DNA of 64,000 bases from Cynocephalus volans (lineage: Eukaryota; Chordata; Mammalia; Dermoptera; Cynocephalidae). The stretch spans positions 42,817,095-42,881,094 of the forward strand of contig NC_084464.1 of the NCBI RefSeq assembly GCF_027409185.1. The letters are read 5' to 3'. The notes beneath the pieces were generated by a model, which worked only from the letters and a program-made list of their open reading frames with translations, did not search any database and had not been told where the DNA came from. Below are positions 34,278-47,900 of this stretch, one piece after another. The position numbers and the translations under genes were made by a program. How positions within the stretch are numbered: the stretch's first letter is position 1; every line of letters begins with the position of its first letter.

Positions 34278-37200
34278 CTAGGGCAGGGGGGGCCCATTGA
34301 CACCCGGGTGGTAGAAGGCACAGTTGTTCTCATAGCGGCAGTTGCCCTTCATCATGAAGTGTCGGCAGACAGGGCGGTTTGACATATCTGTGGGAATGAC
34401 AGCAGAATGGTTAGATAGGAAACGGCTGAGAGATCAGTGCCACCACCCTCACCACCCAGGTCCACAGCACCCTGAGAATTATCTTTCAGAGATAGTTTTT
34501 GGGTATTTGGAGGAAGGGCAGAGAGTGGGAACTGCCATTTATACTGGGAAACCAAGGAGATGGGAAGACCTCATGTTCTGCCTGGCATACCCGGAGTGGC
34601 GACTCTCCCCGACTCCCCAGAAGCTTGTACAGGACACCAAAAGCCATATGGGGGACAGGGAGCATACTCACCTCCTCCATGGCTGTGGCCTCCATCATGC
34701 CCTCGGTGGCCCCCTCCCCCGTGGCCAGGGCCATCATGACCACGGTGCTCATGAGGAGGTGGCCCTCGATGGTCATGGCCTCGGTGACCAGGGACATCAT
34801 GAGGCCGGTGCCCATGGGGCCCCCCATGTCCAGGGCCTTCATGGGGGCGATGTCCACTACTTCCACCCATGCTTCCGCCAGGGCCTTCGTGGGGGCGATG
34901 TCCACTGCCCATGCCACCACCAGGACCTTCATGGGGGCGATGTCCACTGGCACCACCCATGCCACCGCCAGGGCCTTCATGGGGGCGATGTCCACTGCCC
35001 ATGCCACTGCCAGGGCCTTCGTGGGGACGATGTCCACTGCCACTGCCCATGCCACTGCCAGGGCCTTCATGGGGACGATGTCCACTGCCACTGCCCATGC
35101 CTCCACCAGGGCCTTCATGGGGACGATGCCCACCACCTCCAACCATGCCTCCACCAGGGCCCCCTCGTCCATTTGGGGGTCCTCCTCCAGAACGACCTCC
35201 TCTGGCCCCTCGGAATGGAGGAGGAGGAGGAGGAGGAGGTTCATTTCCTCCTCGGCCACCTCGGCCTCTGTGGTATGGTCCAGGACCAGGTCCTGGACCC
35301 CCCCGCATTGGGCCACCCCGCATGGGGTCACCTGGGCCATCCCAAAAGGGATCACCCCCCCGGGGAGGGGGTGGGGGACCCAGGAGACGTGGACCCACTG
35401 GCCCACTAGGGCCTCCATGGGGACCTATTAGGAAAAAGATAAAGAGAAGGACAATATCAACTACCTGTTATACTCAGGAATTGCCATCTCCCAACCTAAA
35501 CCACCTCCCACCTATAACAGATAAGCCCATTCCAACCTGTCACTTATCACCTACCTGGCATAGGTCCCCCAGGTCCAGGGGGGAAATGCTGCATGCCCTT
35601 GGGGCCCCCAGGGCCTCCTGGTGGGAAACCATTGGCTATTGGCCCAGGGCCTAGGAGTCCATGTGGCACTGTTAATGAAAAAAGGGGTCAGTCAGCAAGA
35701 GGAGAATGGCATGACTTCCCACTTAGGTGTGTCCAAGTGACCCTCTCAGACCAACCTGGCAGAGCAATGCTCTCTCTGTCCAGTTTTCCCCTCCCATTTC
35801 TTGCCTAGTGGCAACAGCCCTGTCCTTCCCAACTCCACTGCAGGCTTCCTCCCCAAGACCCCTGGGGCTGGCCCTGAAGATTACCCAGCATCTGCTTGAT
35901 CTTGTCTGAATAGTCTGGCTGTTTCAGCAGTTCCTCTGAAGGATGACTGTTTGGGCTACCCTGTGAGGATGTTAAGAGGGCAAAGTCAAGGGCAGAGAAA
36001 GGGAGAGCCAAAAATTATGAGGTAAGAGGGGAGATGCTGAGAACTGGGGTAAAGAGAATGTCAGAACAGAACACTTAGGGAGGATTCATAGGCAGCAGAA
36101 AAGGGGAAGGAGGACTCGTACCATGATGGAGGTGAGGATCTCCTGCACGTTGATGCCTCCTCCTCCAGGGCCTTGGGGGCTTTTCCCAGCACCCATGCTT
36201 CCCATAAGATTGGCCAGAACAGGAGGCAACTTGGAGCCACCTGCCCCATCAGGTGAGCCACCTGCCGCCCCAGGATCCAGTGTCTCAACATATGGGGTCT
36301 CATCCATGGAACACTCCTGAAAGAAGAACAAGAAAAAAACCAGGACTGACTAAAAGAATGGAGAGGCATTCTGACATGAAAGATGTACTGAAATCAACAA
36401 CAATGTCTATCATCTTCCCACCATCTCCACACAACACTGGCTCACTCACCTCATCTAGGGGGATGAGTTTAGGGGGTATGGGTTCATAGGGCTCAGGATC
36501 AGGCTCATGAGGACTATCAGGAATACCGCAGGCAATGGGAAAAAAGAAGAATGATAGTCAAATTATTTATTCAGGCCCTTGAAGTTCTTTCCAACCCACC
36601 CCCTTCCCAATTATACCAGGTCATGTTCCCCCCTCAGGAGTCCAGGCGCTCAACCCAGGGCACAAACGCCATTCTGCTCACCTCTCCTTGTTCAGGAAGA
36701 GCTCCTGAAGGATTCCTTTCTCCCGTTCAGCCTGGATGTATCGCTCCTGGCTGTTGCTTCCAGGGGTGACAAGAGGAGAGGGCAGAACAAGGGGCCGGGG
36801 GCACACCCAGGGCACTTTCTCCTCCATGTTGTCATGGCTCAGACGCCGGGCTGTCTCAAACGCATGTCGGTCTGACAGTATCTCCCGCTTCGCTGCCTCG
36901 CCAAAGTCCTTGATCTTATTCACATTTACTATGGGGAAGGGAAAAAAAGCAAGAGAACGTATGCACAACAAAGTTCTTAAAAATTCCACATATACGCCTA
37001 TTACATAGGAAGCTTGACCTCTTACCTCGTTCAGTTTCATCCAGTTCAAAATAGAAATATTCTCTCAGTTTGCCCTCCTCGGGCCACGTCACAGTTTTCT
37101 TCTTCCTGCCTTTCCGGGTCAGCTGGCTAGGATCTCCAGGACTGTCCACTGGCTTTGCATCCAGAGCTCCTGGCTCCAAAGAGGCTGGAAGCAGGAGATG

Positions 37201-40200
37201 TTTCAGACCCAGATCCTTGCTTTCAGAAAACTCCCAAACCTGAACCAGTTTCTAGATTACCTGTATCCATGAGCTCTGGGACTTCAACAGGGGGAACAGG
37301 GGTGCCTGGACGGTCCGTGTCCATAGCTTCAGAAGGAGGCGCTGGTTCTGGAGAAGAAGGTTTGGCTGTACTTGGTTCTGTGCTCGTCTTCCCTTCAAAG
37401 GGGCTTGGCTATTACAAAAGAAAATGAAGTTAATGAGCTGACAGGAAAGCCAAGGTAACTAGTCCAGGGTCCCAGACAAGATCCCTCAACAGTTCCTAGA
37501 AAGGAAGACTTCGCCTCTAACACTGTCCTACCCCCACCAGTTTACATCCGAGACAAAACTCCTCTTGTCCTCCCCAACAACTCCTAGCTGCTGTGCCCTT
37601 CCTTCTACTCTACCATTTATACTCTGTCACTGAAGCCAGCTTCTCAAGGCCCATACCTTGGCAGCCGTAGGTGACAGCACCTTCTTCTTCTTCTTAATTT
37701 TGATTCCTGGAACAGGGGCTGAATTGAGAGCATCCAGAAAGCCCAGACCCTCCATAGCTACAAAAGGAGAAGCATAAAACGGAATCATCAGCCCTCCTTC
37801 ACAATCTTATTCCTATAGATAAAGTCTAGGCACAAAACCGGCAATGGAGACCTTGCCTCAACTTAGGACACAATAAACTCAAGGTGACCAGGGAGCACAT
37901 GCAGGAGGATTCACACAGGAAGTCCTTGTTGTTATTCTATCTAGCTTTTAGCAGGCATGCCATGGCTTTGAATATGAATAGAGCTCAAGTAACTGAAGAA
38001 GCGAATCCCCGTGAATAGGACAGATAACCTTGTCAGGCAGAGTACCCTTAACTGGTCACCAAATGGTACACCTCCCTCCCTCATCTCTAAAATTACTGGT
38101 AAGTAGCCCCATGAAAGAAGAGTTCTAGAGAGGCAAAACTTTAAAAATCAAAGGAAAAAGGAGAAAAATAACAAAAGAAAAGAAAAAACCCTTCCCCTTT
38201 CTCAGGACATTCATTCCCAGGAAAAGACTTTGCTCTCAGTACAAAGTACATCCCCCCACTTTAGACTCACGCTGTGGTGGGATGATCTTCACTTTGATCT
38301 CTTTGGTGGCATTGGGCGTTGTGTTGAGTGGCTTGTATTTCTTCTCTGCAGCAGGGACAGCATCTCCTGAAGCAGCTGAGGGGCTGTTAGAAGAGGAACT
38401 GTCAACAACGTCTCTCACCCCTTCTTTCTCCCTTGTGTCCACAGATCCACCCATTCAGAGATCTAGAACATGGTCCATACCTCTGACGCTTGAGGGGGAT
38501 GGGTTTAAGGTTGTATTTGTCAGAAACCACCACTGTGCTGGCATTCTTCTTCACAGGCACCAAAGACGGTGTCTCCAGCTCTAGTCCTGGGGAAGGAGAC
38601 ATGGGGTCAGCAGTTGAACTCATATCCCCCACCCCGGCTCCCACCCCCAAATGTTCTTCTAGCCTTGTGTAACTCCCTCAGAGCTTCTCCCACTAGTCTG
38701 CCCTCTTCAGGAGTAATATCACAAATCAAACTATTCCACAACAATGCTCTGGGTACGCCTATGCCCAAAGACCTTCCTGAGGCCAGCCAACAGCCTTACC
38801 AGTGGAACGGAACTTGGCGTGACTGGGTGCTGTGGTTCGAAGAGATTTGGGCTTCTCCTTCTTCTTCTCTGGGGCCTCCTCAGCCCGGGTCTCAGCCTTC
38901 ACCTCAGTCAAAGGTCGCTCAGGAGGGGTGGTTCGACTCTTTCCCTCTTCTTTACGTTTCTTCTTATCTTTCTCTGTTGTGGAAAAAGAAAGCAGAAAAG
39001 GATTTTATTGAGATAAAGACTGTCAGAGGTGAAGCAGGCCAGGGGCAGCTGAAGGCCATACCCTGGTGGGAAAGAAAGAAATATAAGGGATAAAGAAGTA
39101 AGGAGCTCACCAGCAGGCTGGGTACTGCTCTGGGAGCGGATGACAGCCATCCAGTCACTGACAAGAACTGAAGCCAATTTTCGGAGCTCTGCACGTAAGA
39201 GAAAGAGAAAATGCCTAAATAATTTTAAATATCATTCTTCCAGTAACAGAAAATGGGATGTTTAAAAAAATGCCATGAAAATCTGTGCAATGGAAAAAGT
39301 AACTCAAAGTTTTAAGAACATGAGATATGCTTAAATACCAAACTCTCAAATAATGGAACATTGAGTCACAGAGCTGTCCTCTACTCAGTTAATTCTCAAC
39401 TCTGGCATCATCACAACACTAGGGAGTCAAAAAACCTGATATTTATGATGGTGTACATGGTAAAAACTATATCACAGATGTTTTATATATTCTCATGTAA
39501 TTGTTACAACAACTGGAAGATTTTTAATCTTCTTTTACAGACAAAAACTAATGCACAGAGATTAAAGCCACAAAACTAGAAAGTGGCAGAATGAACCCAA
39601 TGCCTATGCTCTTCCCTTAACCACATGTTAAAAGAACAGGAACTAAAATTGGGAAAAAGGCAAGCAGAGAGGTGTAAACAATAACTCAACTAGATTTAAA
39701 AAGAAATGGTATTATTCTGTGCTGTCCTAAAGGCAAAATTAAAGCAAGCTTCAAGGTCGCAGATTTATGTCAATATTAAAAAAAAGATTTTTTAGACAAC
39801 TTTCTTTTCCTAGAATGCTGACAGTGATAACTGCTTAAAGAAAATCAAATAACTGTAGCAAGGGTGAAAAGAGAGCTTAAAAACAGGCTAATTTAGGGTT
39901 GGGGAAGCAGTTTATCTAGAGAAAAAATATGGTAAGAGAATTTAAAGACATAGAATTTGTTTCTAAATATACAAAAAATACCTTTGTAGCTCTTTCCTTT
40001 TGTACTTGGCAAATAACATCTCTTATCTGTGGCACTTTTTTCTTGTCAACCTTTCCACTTACAGACTCATTTAATAAATAAGATTGTGGTAGAACATTAA
40101 AACCCAACATTTCAGGGCCAGCCTGTGCCTCACTCGGGAGAGTGTGGTGCTAATAACACCAAGGCCACAGGTTTGGATCCCTATATAGGGATGGCTGTTT

Positions 40201-43052
40201 AGGTCACTTGGGAGAGCGTGGTGCTGACAACACCAAGTCAAGGGTTAAGATCCCCTTACTAGTCATCTTTAAAAAAAAAAAAAAAAAAAACCCAACTTTT
40301 CAAAATAGTCACACAACTGGCAGTTTCTATACCTAAGGTAACAAGAACCTCTTAAATGCAGGAATATCCTAAAACCTTTTTGGATAAAGAAACAAAAGAC
40401 AGACGATGATTTAATGAGATCCCCTGTGTTATGTTGTACGACAGATTATTACTAAAGCTACTCTGAGGGATCACCAAACTTAAGTTCTTAGTATATGAAA
40501 AGACCTAAAAACTGAAAATTAATATAACTGAAAGGATGGAATACTAGGAAAAGCTTTTTCACTTAAATACTATGAGTTACAACAAAAGTGGGATCCTTTA
40601 TCTTGGAGAGGTGTTTCCAGTGTTCTCTCCTATAGCTAAAGAACCTCAGACAGGCTTACCCAGGTTTACACACTCCCATGACATCAAATATGCCAAAGCC
40701 TCTTACCAAAGGACCTAGCAAACAATTCATTTTTGACAAAGAGCAATCCTGTATTTTTATCAGGGTGTCAGCTATTGTCTTGGGCTCCTGCCTTATGCCT
40801 CAGGTAAAGGTAAAGGAAACCCTTAACCTCTGAAGGAAAAACTGACTTTCGGGAGCCAGGCTTTGTCTTCAAGCCAAAGCTGAACAGTCCTTACCCGGAG
40901 CTCAAAAACCCTTTGTCTGACAAAAGGAAAGAATCTGTTGCTATCAGAGCTATGACATACTCCACCAGTCAGGATTCTGCCCATTCCCTATAGATATATG
41001 TTTGTTGCTAGAACTACTATACATATTGTTAAGAAAACAGATATTGAAGGTCCCAGAACATGCTATATTTATTTAGAAAAACAGAAGCAAATAATGACGA
41101 GACACTCTATGACACTCCCCCAGAGAATTTTAAGTGTGCGCCTTTTATTCCAAGTGATCTTAAGAATCAGCTTCCCGTTAAAGTATGGCACCTTATTCAA
41201 CAGGAGAGAAAAGGAAAAATTCCATTTGGAATTAAGAACAGGAAAGAGGAAACAGATTAGAGGAACTAAATTTTTAAAAGAGAAAAGCAAGGTGAGACAG
41301 AAAGAGGAAGGAGGGAGTGAAGGGACAATCTGAGGATCGGGGGAGAAAAGAAGGGAATTAAGTAGAACTAATGGAGAAATGCCCACACCTGAGAAGGACT
41401 GGCACCCTACCTTCATCCTCACTTGACTTGCTCAGTTGCTTCACCAATTTAGCTGTGTTGTTCTATGAGAGATGGGAGCAGCAGAAAGGTAAATGCCAGG
41501 AGGAAAATAAGCCCACTCAGAGCCAACATCACCCATAAACTCACAAACTCTTAATAGTTCCTTAACATCAACTAACAATGATACAGTGTTACTTTTTACA
41601 AAACCTTTGTAAACATATTCTTACTTAATCCTTAGAACAAGTCAGTTAGGTAGATACAAATATTCCCATTTTATAGATGGAAAAACTGAGGCCCAGATAT
41701 AGGCAGTGCCCCAAGCCCTACACCTACTAAAGGAGATAAATTCAAACCAAGTCTTCTGATTCCAAATTCCTGTCTTTCTCTACTATTCTACCTCACAGGC
41801 CCAAGACTGCAGCCACATTAGAGTTGGTGTGAGTTTTTCATGTTAGGCTAAACCAAAAGGGAAAAACCAGGGTTGTAAAGACTGAAGATACCTGCTTGAG
41901 ATGGTCCACAGTAAGTGGTAGGTGCTGCAGGGTCAGTAGAATTTGCTGGAGGAGGGGAATGTTGTTGGTTGTCTTTGAATACGTCAGCCAATTGTTAAGA
42001 AGCTTGTAGCCACCAACGTCAATAAACCTGCATGCAGGTAGGAGAAGAATCTGTAAGGCCCTTCCTGGGTTTTCTTAGTACCACATCCACATTCCTAGTC
42101 CCCCAACAATGACCCAGAAATCCCATACCTCACCTCCCCCATCTTCCCATTCCAACCACCCAGATCCCCACTTACTTGACCAATATTTCTGGTGAACGGG
42201 TCTGCAGGAGAATGTTCAAGTAAGTGCATCGACTCACCATCTTTCGTGCTTCCTTCATCAGACTGCAGGAGATGAGTTAGGGTTAGAAATGGAACAGCAA
42301 GTCTCTTCTTTCAAGCACAAGAGTCTCCACTCTGGGGAGTACCTAGAGATCCCTGATGATTTGAGACTTTGCTCCCAAGTGGGGAGTCACACAGGATTCT
42401 AGGAGCATGGGATGGATCCAGAGTGACATGGAAACTCATAGGAGAATGCAAGACAACTTAGGAGACACTGAGGTCTCTGATCTGGGGAGGGGAGCATCAC
42501 TGCTTCCCTAACGCACAGGATACATCTGATTCTGCCTCCTGGTTAAGAGTCCAGCCCTCAACAACCATCCCTTTGTAGTCAGTTCAAAACTGACTTAGTT
42601 ATTTGCTTTCCCCTGGAAAACTTGAGGATCCCTGAAGGAAAATGACATTTTGGGCAGGTAGAACATGACCCAAAACAGAACCAAGAATTCTGTCACTAGG
42701 CTCCCCTGCCTTCATCCCAAAGTGTGACTCCCTCAGGACTGCGGATTTCCAAATCCAGCTTCCATTATAGCTAGCAACCAAGGGATCATCTTTTCCTATC
42801 ACTTATTATAAAATTATTGGATGTGAATCCTACTCCAGCAATTCTTTCTTCTCCAGAACATTCATTCCCATATGTCTCAACTGTAACCACATTACCACAC
42901 AATATCCTCTACTCACAATGAATCCAAAGAAGGGTACAGACTCACCTGAAGATCTTAGAAATCCCATCCACACTCTTCACTTCCCCATCTCGGTTAAGGA
43001 AGCTATCCAGGCCCTTGAGAAGCTCTTTGGGGTCTATGGGACCTGAACCCAT
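34278..43052 (-). CDS. PPP1R10: PPP1R10 / PNUTS, nuclear targeting subunit of protein phosphatase 1
   Basis: Eighteen coding exons (5' to 3': 43052-42946, 42262-42176, 42027-41892, 41462-41411, 39188-39111, 38973-38800, 38586-38481, 38398-38271, 37757-37657, 37408-37261, 37184-37026, 36928-36682, 36513-36450, 36316-36122, 35960-35885, 35668-35555, 35424-34672, 34387-34278) join to 944 residues (human ~940). PNUTS holds PP1 on chromatin with TOX4 and WDR82 and controls RNA polymerase II dephosphorylation and termination. The N-terminus [18 protein letters not shown] opens a TFIIS-type helical domain (roughly residues 70-150). A Lys-rich nuclear signal KIKKKKK follows. The PP1-docking RVxF-type TVTW is at about 403-406. 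The C-terminal third is Pro/Gly-rich, with seven HRPHEGPG repeats and a final CCCH finger [20 protein letters not shown]. The start codon is in exon 2, after a 5' UTR exon. All junctions keep frame. Confidence 0.96.
34826..35145 (-). repeat. PPP1R10: Coding tandem repeat, HRPHEGPG units in PPP1R10
   Basis: The penultimate exon has seven copies of HRPHEGPG separated by Gly/Ser/Met linkers of variable length; at DNA level the period is roughly 42-50 bases. On the plus strand each copy appears as ccttcatgggg(a/g)cgatg with small changes. The high GC repeat opens long antisense ORFs that do not represent genes. Confidence 0.88.
39400..39620 (-). mobile_element. MIR element in PPP1R10 intron
   Basis: The series 'ttacagacaaaaactaatgc', 'acagagattaaagccacaaa' and 'ctagaaagtggcagaatgaa' resembles a MIR. 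It is diverged and lies between coding exons 4 and 5. Confidence 0.5.
40113..40286 (+). mobile_element. tRNA-Ile dimer SINE in PPP1R10 intron
   Basis: Sense dimer antisense to PPP1R10: GGGCCAGCCTGTGCCTCACT start, CTAATAACACC anticodon region, CTGACAACACC in the second unit, then a long A tail. The imperfect duplication aaaacccaac(a/t)ttt lies on both sides. It is the last lineage SINE before a 14.8-kb SINE-free stretch. Confidence 0.83.
41580..41800 (-). mobile_element. MIR element in PPP1R10 intron
   Basis: The chain 'acaagtcagttaggtagata', 'cccattttatagatggaaaa' and 'actgaggcccagatataggc' is a good MIR match by pattern. It lies between coding exons 3 and 4. Confidence 0.68.
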
Positions 43053-43063
43053 GATCGTGGTTT
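43053..43063 (-). other. PPP1R10: PPP1R10 5' UTR part of the start-codon exon
   Basis: Reading leftward, a CTTAG acceptor precedes eleven untranslated bases and then the ATG at 43052-43050 in the context cacgATCATGG. The context is A at -3 and G at +4, which is strong. The rest of the 5' UTR comes from an upstream exon near 50.1 kb. Confidence 0.75.
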
Positions 43064-44967
43064 CTAAGATGAAAGGACAAAACAAACAAACCCACAGAAT
43101 AAATGGGTGGCAAGGACAGTCCCAGCATGCCCTCTAATAAATTCCATCACTATATTTGACAAAGTATAGTGACTAATTATTTAATCTATATTTAACTCCA
43201 CCATTTTCTAGATAAGAAATATCAACACAGATCACTATCACTACTGAAAAAATAGCCCTGGCAAGTTGACCACGGAGTTAATACATTACAGAATGGGAAG
43301 GCAATTAGCATGGAAGACTGGAACAGCACACACCTCTCCTCCCAGTCACACTCTTCCTAGGACAGCTGAATTTCATTAGATTGTATTAGAGCTAAGATGC
43401 AAGTTCCAATAACAAGATGTTCAACTCCCCAAGGCATTTTTGCTTATTGTTATGTCCTGTCTCCCTTAGTTGCTGAAAAGTTTGGCTTCAAAAAAGTCTG
43501 TAGCTTGATAAGAACTGGGCCAATACTGGGTATTTGGGCTAAATGTCTAATAACAGTCAATTCCTTTTTTTATCATAGCCCATTAAGAGCCATAATCATC
43601 ACAAGTGGCAGGGTGTGTATCAACTGAGGTGGTAGGTGATAGAGAAGAAAACAAAACTTGAAAACAGAACCTCTTCCCCAGGGAATTGGGGGGGGGGGGG
43701 TAGATCCCAGAAATGGAGACAAATGAATGCAAAAGAAATCAAGAAGGACTTCCTAAGCTTCAAATAGAATGTCACTCATTAACCAAACAATGCACAACCT
43801 TTTTTATTGTTTCAAAGTTAAAGGGAAGCTTGGTTTGCGGTTTCAAAAGCAAAGATGCAAAGCTGACTCCTACTCCCTTGAAAAATTGCACCACCTTCCA
43901 AGATCCCCCCAAAAAGACTGAAACTAAAAACTGTGGAACCAACCAACAAGAATGGAATAAAGCAAAAGGTTAGAAAAATGCCATTAAATTTTAAGCAGCT
44001 ACTTTGGACCAGGTTGAAAAGGAGTTAATTAAAAGCTAAACTTATATGGAAGGGACAGAGAAGTGTGAAGCAATGTCTAGGCCAGAACCAAAGTTCAAGA
44101 GAGGTAATTTAGGATCAGTACCATTCTGGTTGGGACTTTTACCCACATTGCCTCTAAACTCTGGCTTCTGAGAACCAAAAAAGCAAGCCACCTCAGCAAT
44201 CTCTGCATTTGGGAAATAAGGCTAACAATGGGAAGGAAGGAGGAAAAGAGCAAACAACCTTCTGCATCTAGTACAGAGATAACAGAAACAATCCCAGCAG
44301 AAGGGTGGAAAAATCAGTATTTCACAAAGATCACTATATTTTGTGCAGAAAACTGGCTTCTTGTAAGATAATCAAATTAGCTCTATTTGTTCTCACACAA
44401 ACCAAAAAAGAAAAAAAAGCCTAACAATCCCAAACTTTTTAGCCCTCCCAACAAAAATGTCAATACATTTCTAAATTTGTAGGTCTTAATAACCTAGGCA
44501 AAAAGCAGCAGAAACAGGGAGGCAGCGGCCCAGAAAGAAGGGGTAGTAACACAGTCTTGGTTCTGGAGATCGTAACCTGTGAGCCAAACATAAGGAGAGA
44601 AGGAGATAAGGTAAGAAATGCTGAGAGGTGAGCAAATCTGGGTTAACTGTGCTGTCACTGCTGTCCTGGAACCTGAGGTCAGAAGAAAAAACATTCAAAT
44701 AAAATACTGGAAAAGATTAGAAGTCCATGGGCCAAATTCATTTAGGTGTAATTCTGACACACAAACAAAGGGATAAAGGAATTTATCCCATATAGTGAGA
44801 TACTATAAAGTGATATACAGAACTACAAAGAGCTATAGAGAAACAAGGGATATATAAAACGGATTTCTCATCTGTTGGAGACTGGATTCCTGAGTCCAAA
44901 GTAATAATTCATAAGCAGCCAAGAGACTAAGAAACTTAAAAAATATGTGTGTATATATATATATGTG

Positions 44968-44999
<32 letters not shown>

Positions 45000-47900
45000 T
45001 ACACACACCCCCCACAATAAGACCCCAAAGCAAAATATATGCAACTTGACAAAAAGCCTTCAATTAAACACTGCTTTGAACCAATCCCCCTGAGCACAGC
45101 TGACTCCATTGATTCAAACCCTGAGGTGAATATATGTAACTTTGGAGAACTCCCTTTTGCATTCTCAACTACAAGCTAAACCAATAGCCCTGCTACCCCT
45201 ACTTCCTTCAGAAAATCAAAAACTATCACCTGAGCTCAAATGTTCCTTCACTTAGAGGGTGGGAGAAGAGAGAGAATAGACATTCTTAAGGGAGAACAAT
45301 GGACCAATGAGTATGATGTTAAATTTTGTCCAATGCCCTCTGCTGGGAATGAGACCCAGGGACTTTTTAATTCCCGTTTGTATAAGCAAGTAAGAATAAA
45401 AGACACAGTAGTCAAGGGAAGCTAGGAGACAAAGCAGAGGAAATGTTAAAAACCTGTATTACTATTTATATCTTGGATACATATTGGAATTTTGTTTCAG
45501 AAGCACCAATCTTGATAATGTGTAAGTGGGTTTTCTTAAGATAGCTTTCCTTCAGGCAGATTAGTTTTTACGCATTTAAAATTAAGAACCCCAAGTGTCT
45601 TATAATATAGATTCCTTACTTTGAAGTCGGTACATTCTGAAAGAAAAGAAGTTTCAAGGGACTCAAGTAGAAATGAAGAGGCTAACATTCCTGGAACAGA
45701 CCTACAGTAGAAAAAGGCAACTGGAAAGGCAGGGGCAGTGACTTAGCATCATCGTTACCTACTCATGATCTGGAGCCTGGAATAAAAGCCTGAGGAAGCT
45801 TTCTGGAACCACAAAGAATCCAGTGCATGACTGTTTTCTTTCAATAAGCTGCTAATTTCCTTGAAGGCAGAACATACAGAAGCGAGTGGGGGAAAGAAAC
45901 CTCCTGGCCTACCTGTACCTTGTCCTAAGCCTCGCTTTCCTTTTGGAGGATGTTGCAGGAAAAGCCATGCACTACTGGAACAAGGCACTGGGGAATTTTC
46001 TGTCATTCTTACCAGAGATTAAAAGCCTTAAATGACACTGACTCATGCCTCCAAAATTAATTTTACTTGAAGGTTATTCAAGCAAAGTGTGAAAAAATAT
46101 CCCTCCAGTTTGGCTAGTTATTCCACACTCATAACCAATGAATCAGGACTGAACTAGTTCAGGGCAAAAATTTTGTGCCACAGCACTTTTAAAAATGCCC
46201 ACATCTATCTTCTAACAAAAGGAGAAAGGAATCTCAAGTTTACCTTAACTTAGAGGCCACAGGACTTCTGGAAATAAAAATGCTTTATATCTAACCTTTT
46301 ACATTTCCCTTCCTAAGTGTTTTAGGAATTTCCTAATATGACTCAATAGTGGAGTGAATTCTCTCTCAGGTGACTGAAACGGTTATTATCACTCTTCTAA
46401 GTCCCTACTCCTCAAAGTAATTTTGAAAACCTGGTACACGACCTCCCCAAAAGCTTATCTGCCTTTCCATAAGGATGTGAAACCACACACGCCACCACCA
46501 TCCACAGGAAAGGATCCCAGAATAGAACTCTGGCCACAAACTACAAGGAACAGGTTCTCCAAGGCTCTTTGGATGGATCTGGCTTCCCTTCCTTGTTTCC
46601 CATCTCCCACGTTAAGGAAGATCTTCTTTATTAATCCCCTGCTCACTAGAGATCAGGAACCCCAGTGGGTAGAATGTTCAGCTCCCAAGGAAGGTATGCT
46701 GCAGAGGCACATGGCAAACTGCTTAAAAGATAAAAAAAACTTGTGGTCAATAGACATATGGAAGAGGCCCTCCCATCCAATCCAGAAGTTTAACAATTTG
46801 AGAATCCATACCCCGTAGAAATATGCCCTAAGTCTTACCCAAGTCACCACAGTACAGTTGTAAAGAATGGCTTCCCAATTCTGCCTAGAACCTCCGCGCT
46901 ACAATACAGGACTTTAAAAAATGAAAAGTATATGGAGAATCTGATTAAGATTCGACTTTGAAAAAGTTGGTGGAAGAAAGATAAGGAACTGGACACCCAA
47001 CACCACCTTCAGACAGGGCATGGCTTTCAAACATGCACCAACTGCCGCAGCACTGTACAAGTTGAAAAATGAAGAGGACGTTATTTTTTCATTAATGCTT
47101 TTAAGGAATTTCTTTCAGAAGGGAAGGAAAAAGAAATTCAAAAAAGGTGGCTCTTTGGAAAAAAGAAATGAAGATTGTGAAATGTAGTACCAGAAAGGTT
47201 TTGCTTACCAGAAACCGTAGCTTGATTCCCCCTGCCTTGAGTTTACAATTGCCGCCTCCTTTCCTAAAGATCCTAGCACCAATCAATGTACAGGAACTAA
47301 GCAAATGGAGAACGTGATACAGCACTGCATACGAAGAGTTTAGCCCCAAACCAAGAAGTGGAAATAAGGGCAATTTAGAAGCAAAGTCCTAAAAGTACCC
47401 ACCCTCCCCAGGTTCTCATTACAAAATGACCAAATGCAGGAGGACCAAGGACTGGTTTCTGAGCAGAAATGGCACACTTCAGGGTCATTAGGCCCCATCT
47501 GTCTACTCAAGTTACTCTCACAAGCCCTTATGTCCTTTCCCAGTCTCCCTCAACGCTCGTGTACACATACACACACGCTCACACACACACCCTCAAAAGC
47601 TTCGCAGGCTTAAAGTACAGTTGAGGTTTGACACCCCTGGTAGCTGAAGCGGGAAAAAATTCCAAGCAGTTGTGATGTGAAAGGTGAAAATAAAAGCAAC
47701 GGGCTGTTAAATATAAAAATTAGAGCTACCCAAGGAGATAAACAGCCTCGATACCCAATTCCTATTAAGCTTTTGTTCCTTTAAGATAAAGGATTTAAAA
47801 GATACTAAGGAAAATCAGGAAAACGTCTTCTCTTGCCTCCTCCCTGGCAACAATGTGCACAGGCAGTCCAGAAGGCATCTGCTCAGGGGTGGAGTTTCAA

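Noticed and set aside
34342-35654. Plus-strand ORFs of 355, 310 and 261 codons
   Set aside because: They lie antisense to the PPP1R10 Gly-rich repeat exon. Their lengths follow from the GC-rich repeat lacking stop codons, and they have no splice logic or family match.
45240-45425. 61-codon ORF in PPP1R10 intron 1
   Set aside because: It is short, resembles no family and lies in a non-coding intron.
46423-46818. 131-codon ORF in PPP1R10 intron 1
   Set aside because: It has no recognisable domain, no start context and no splice support.
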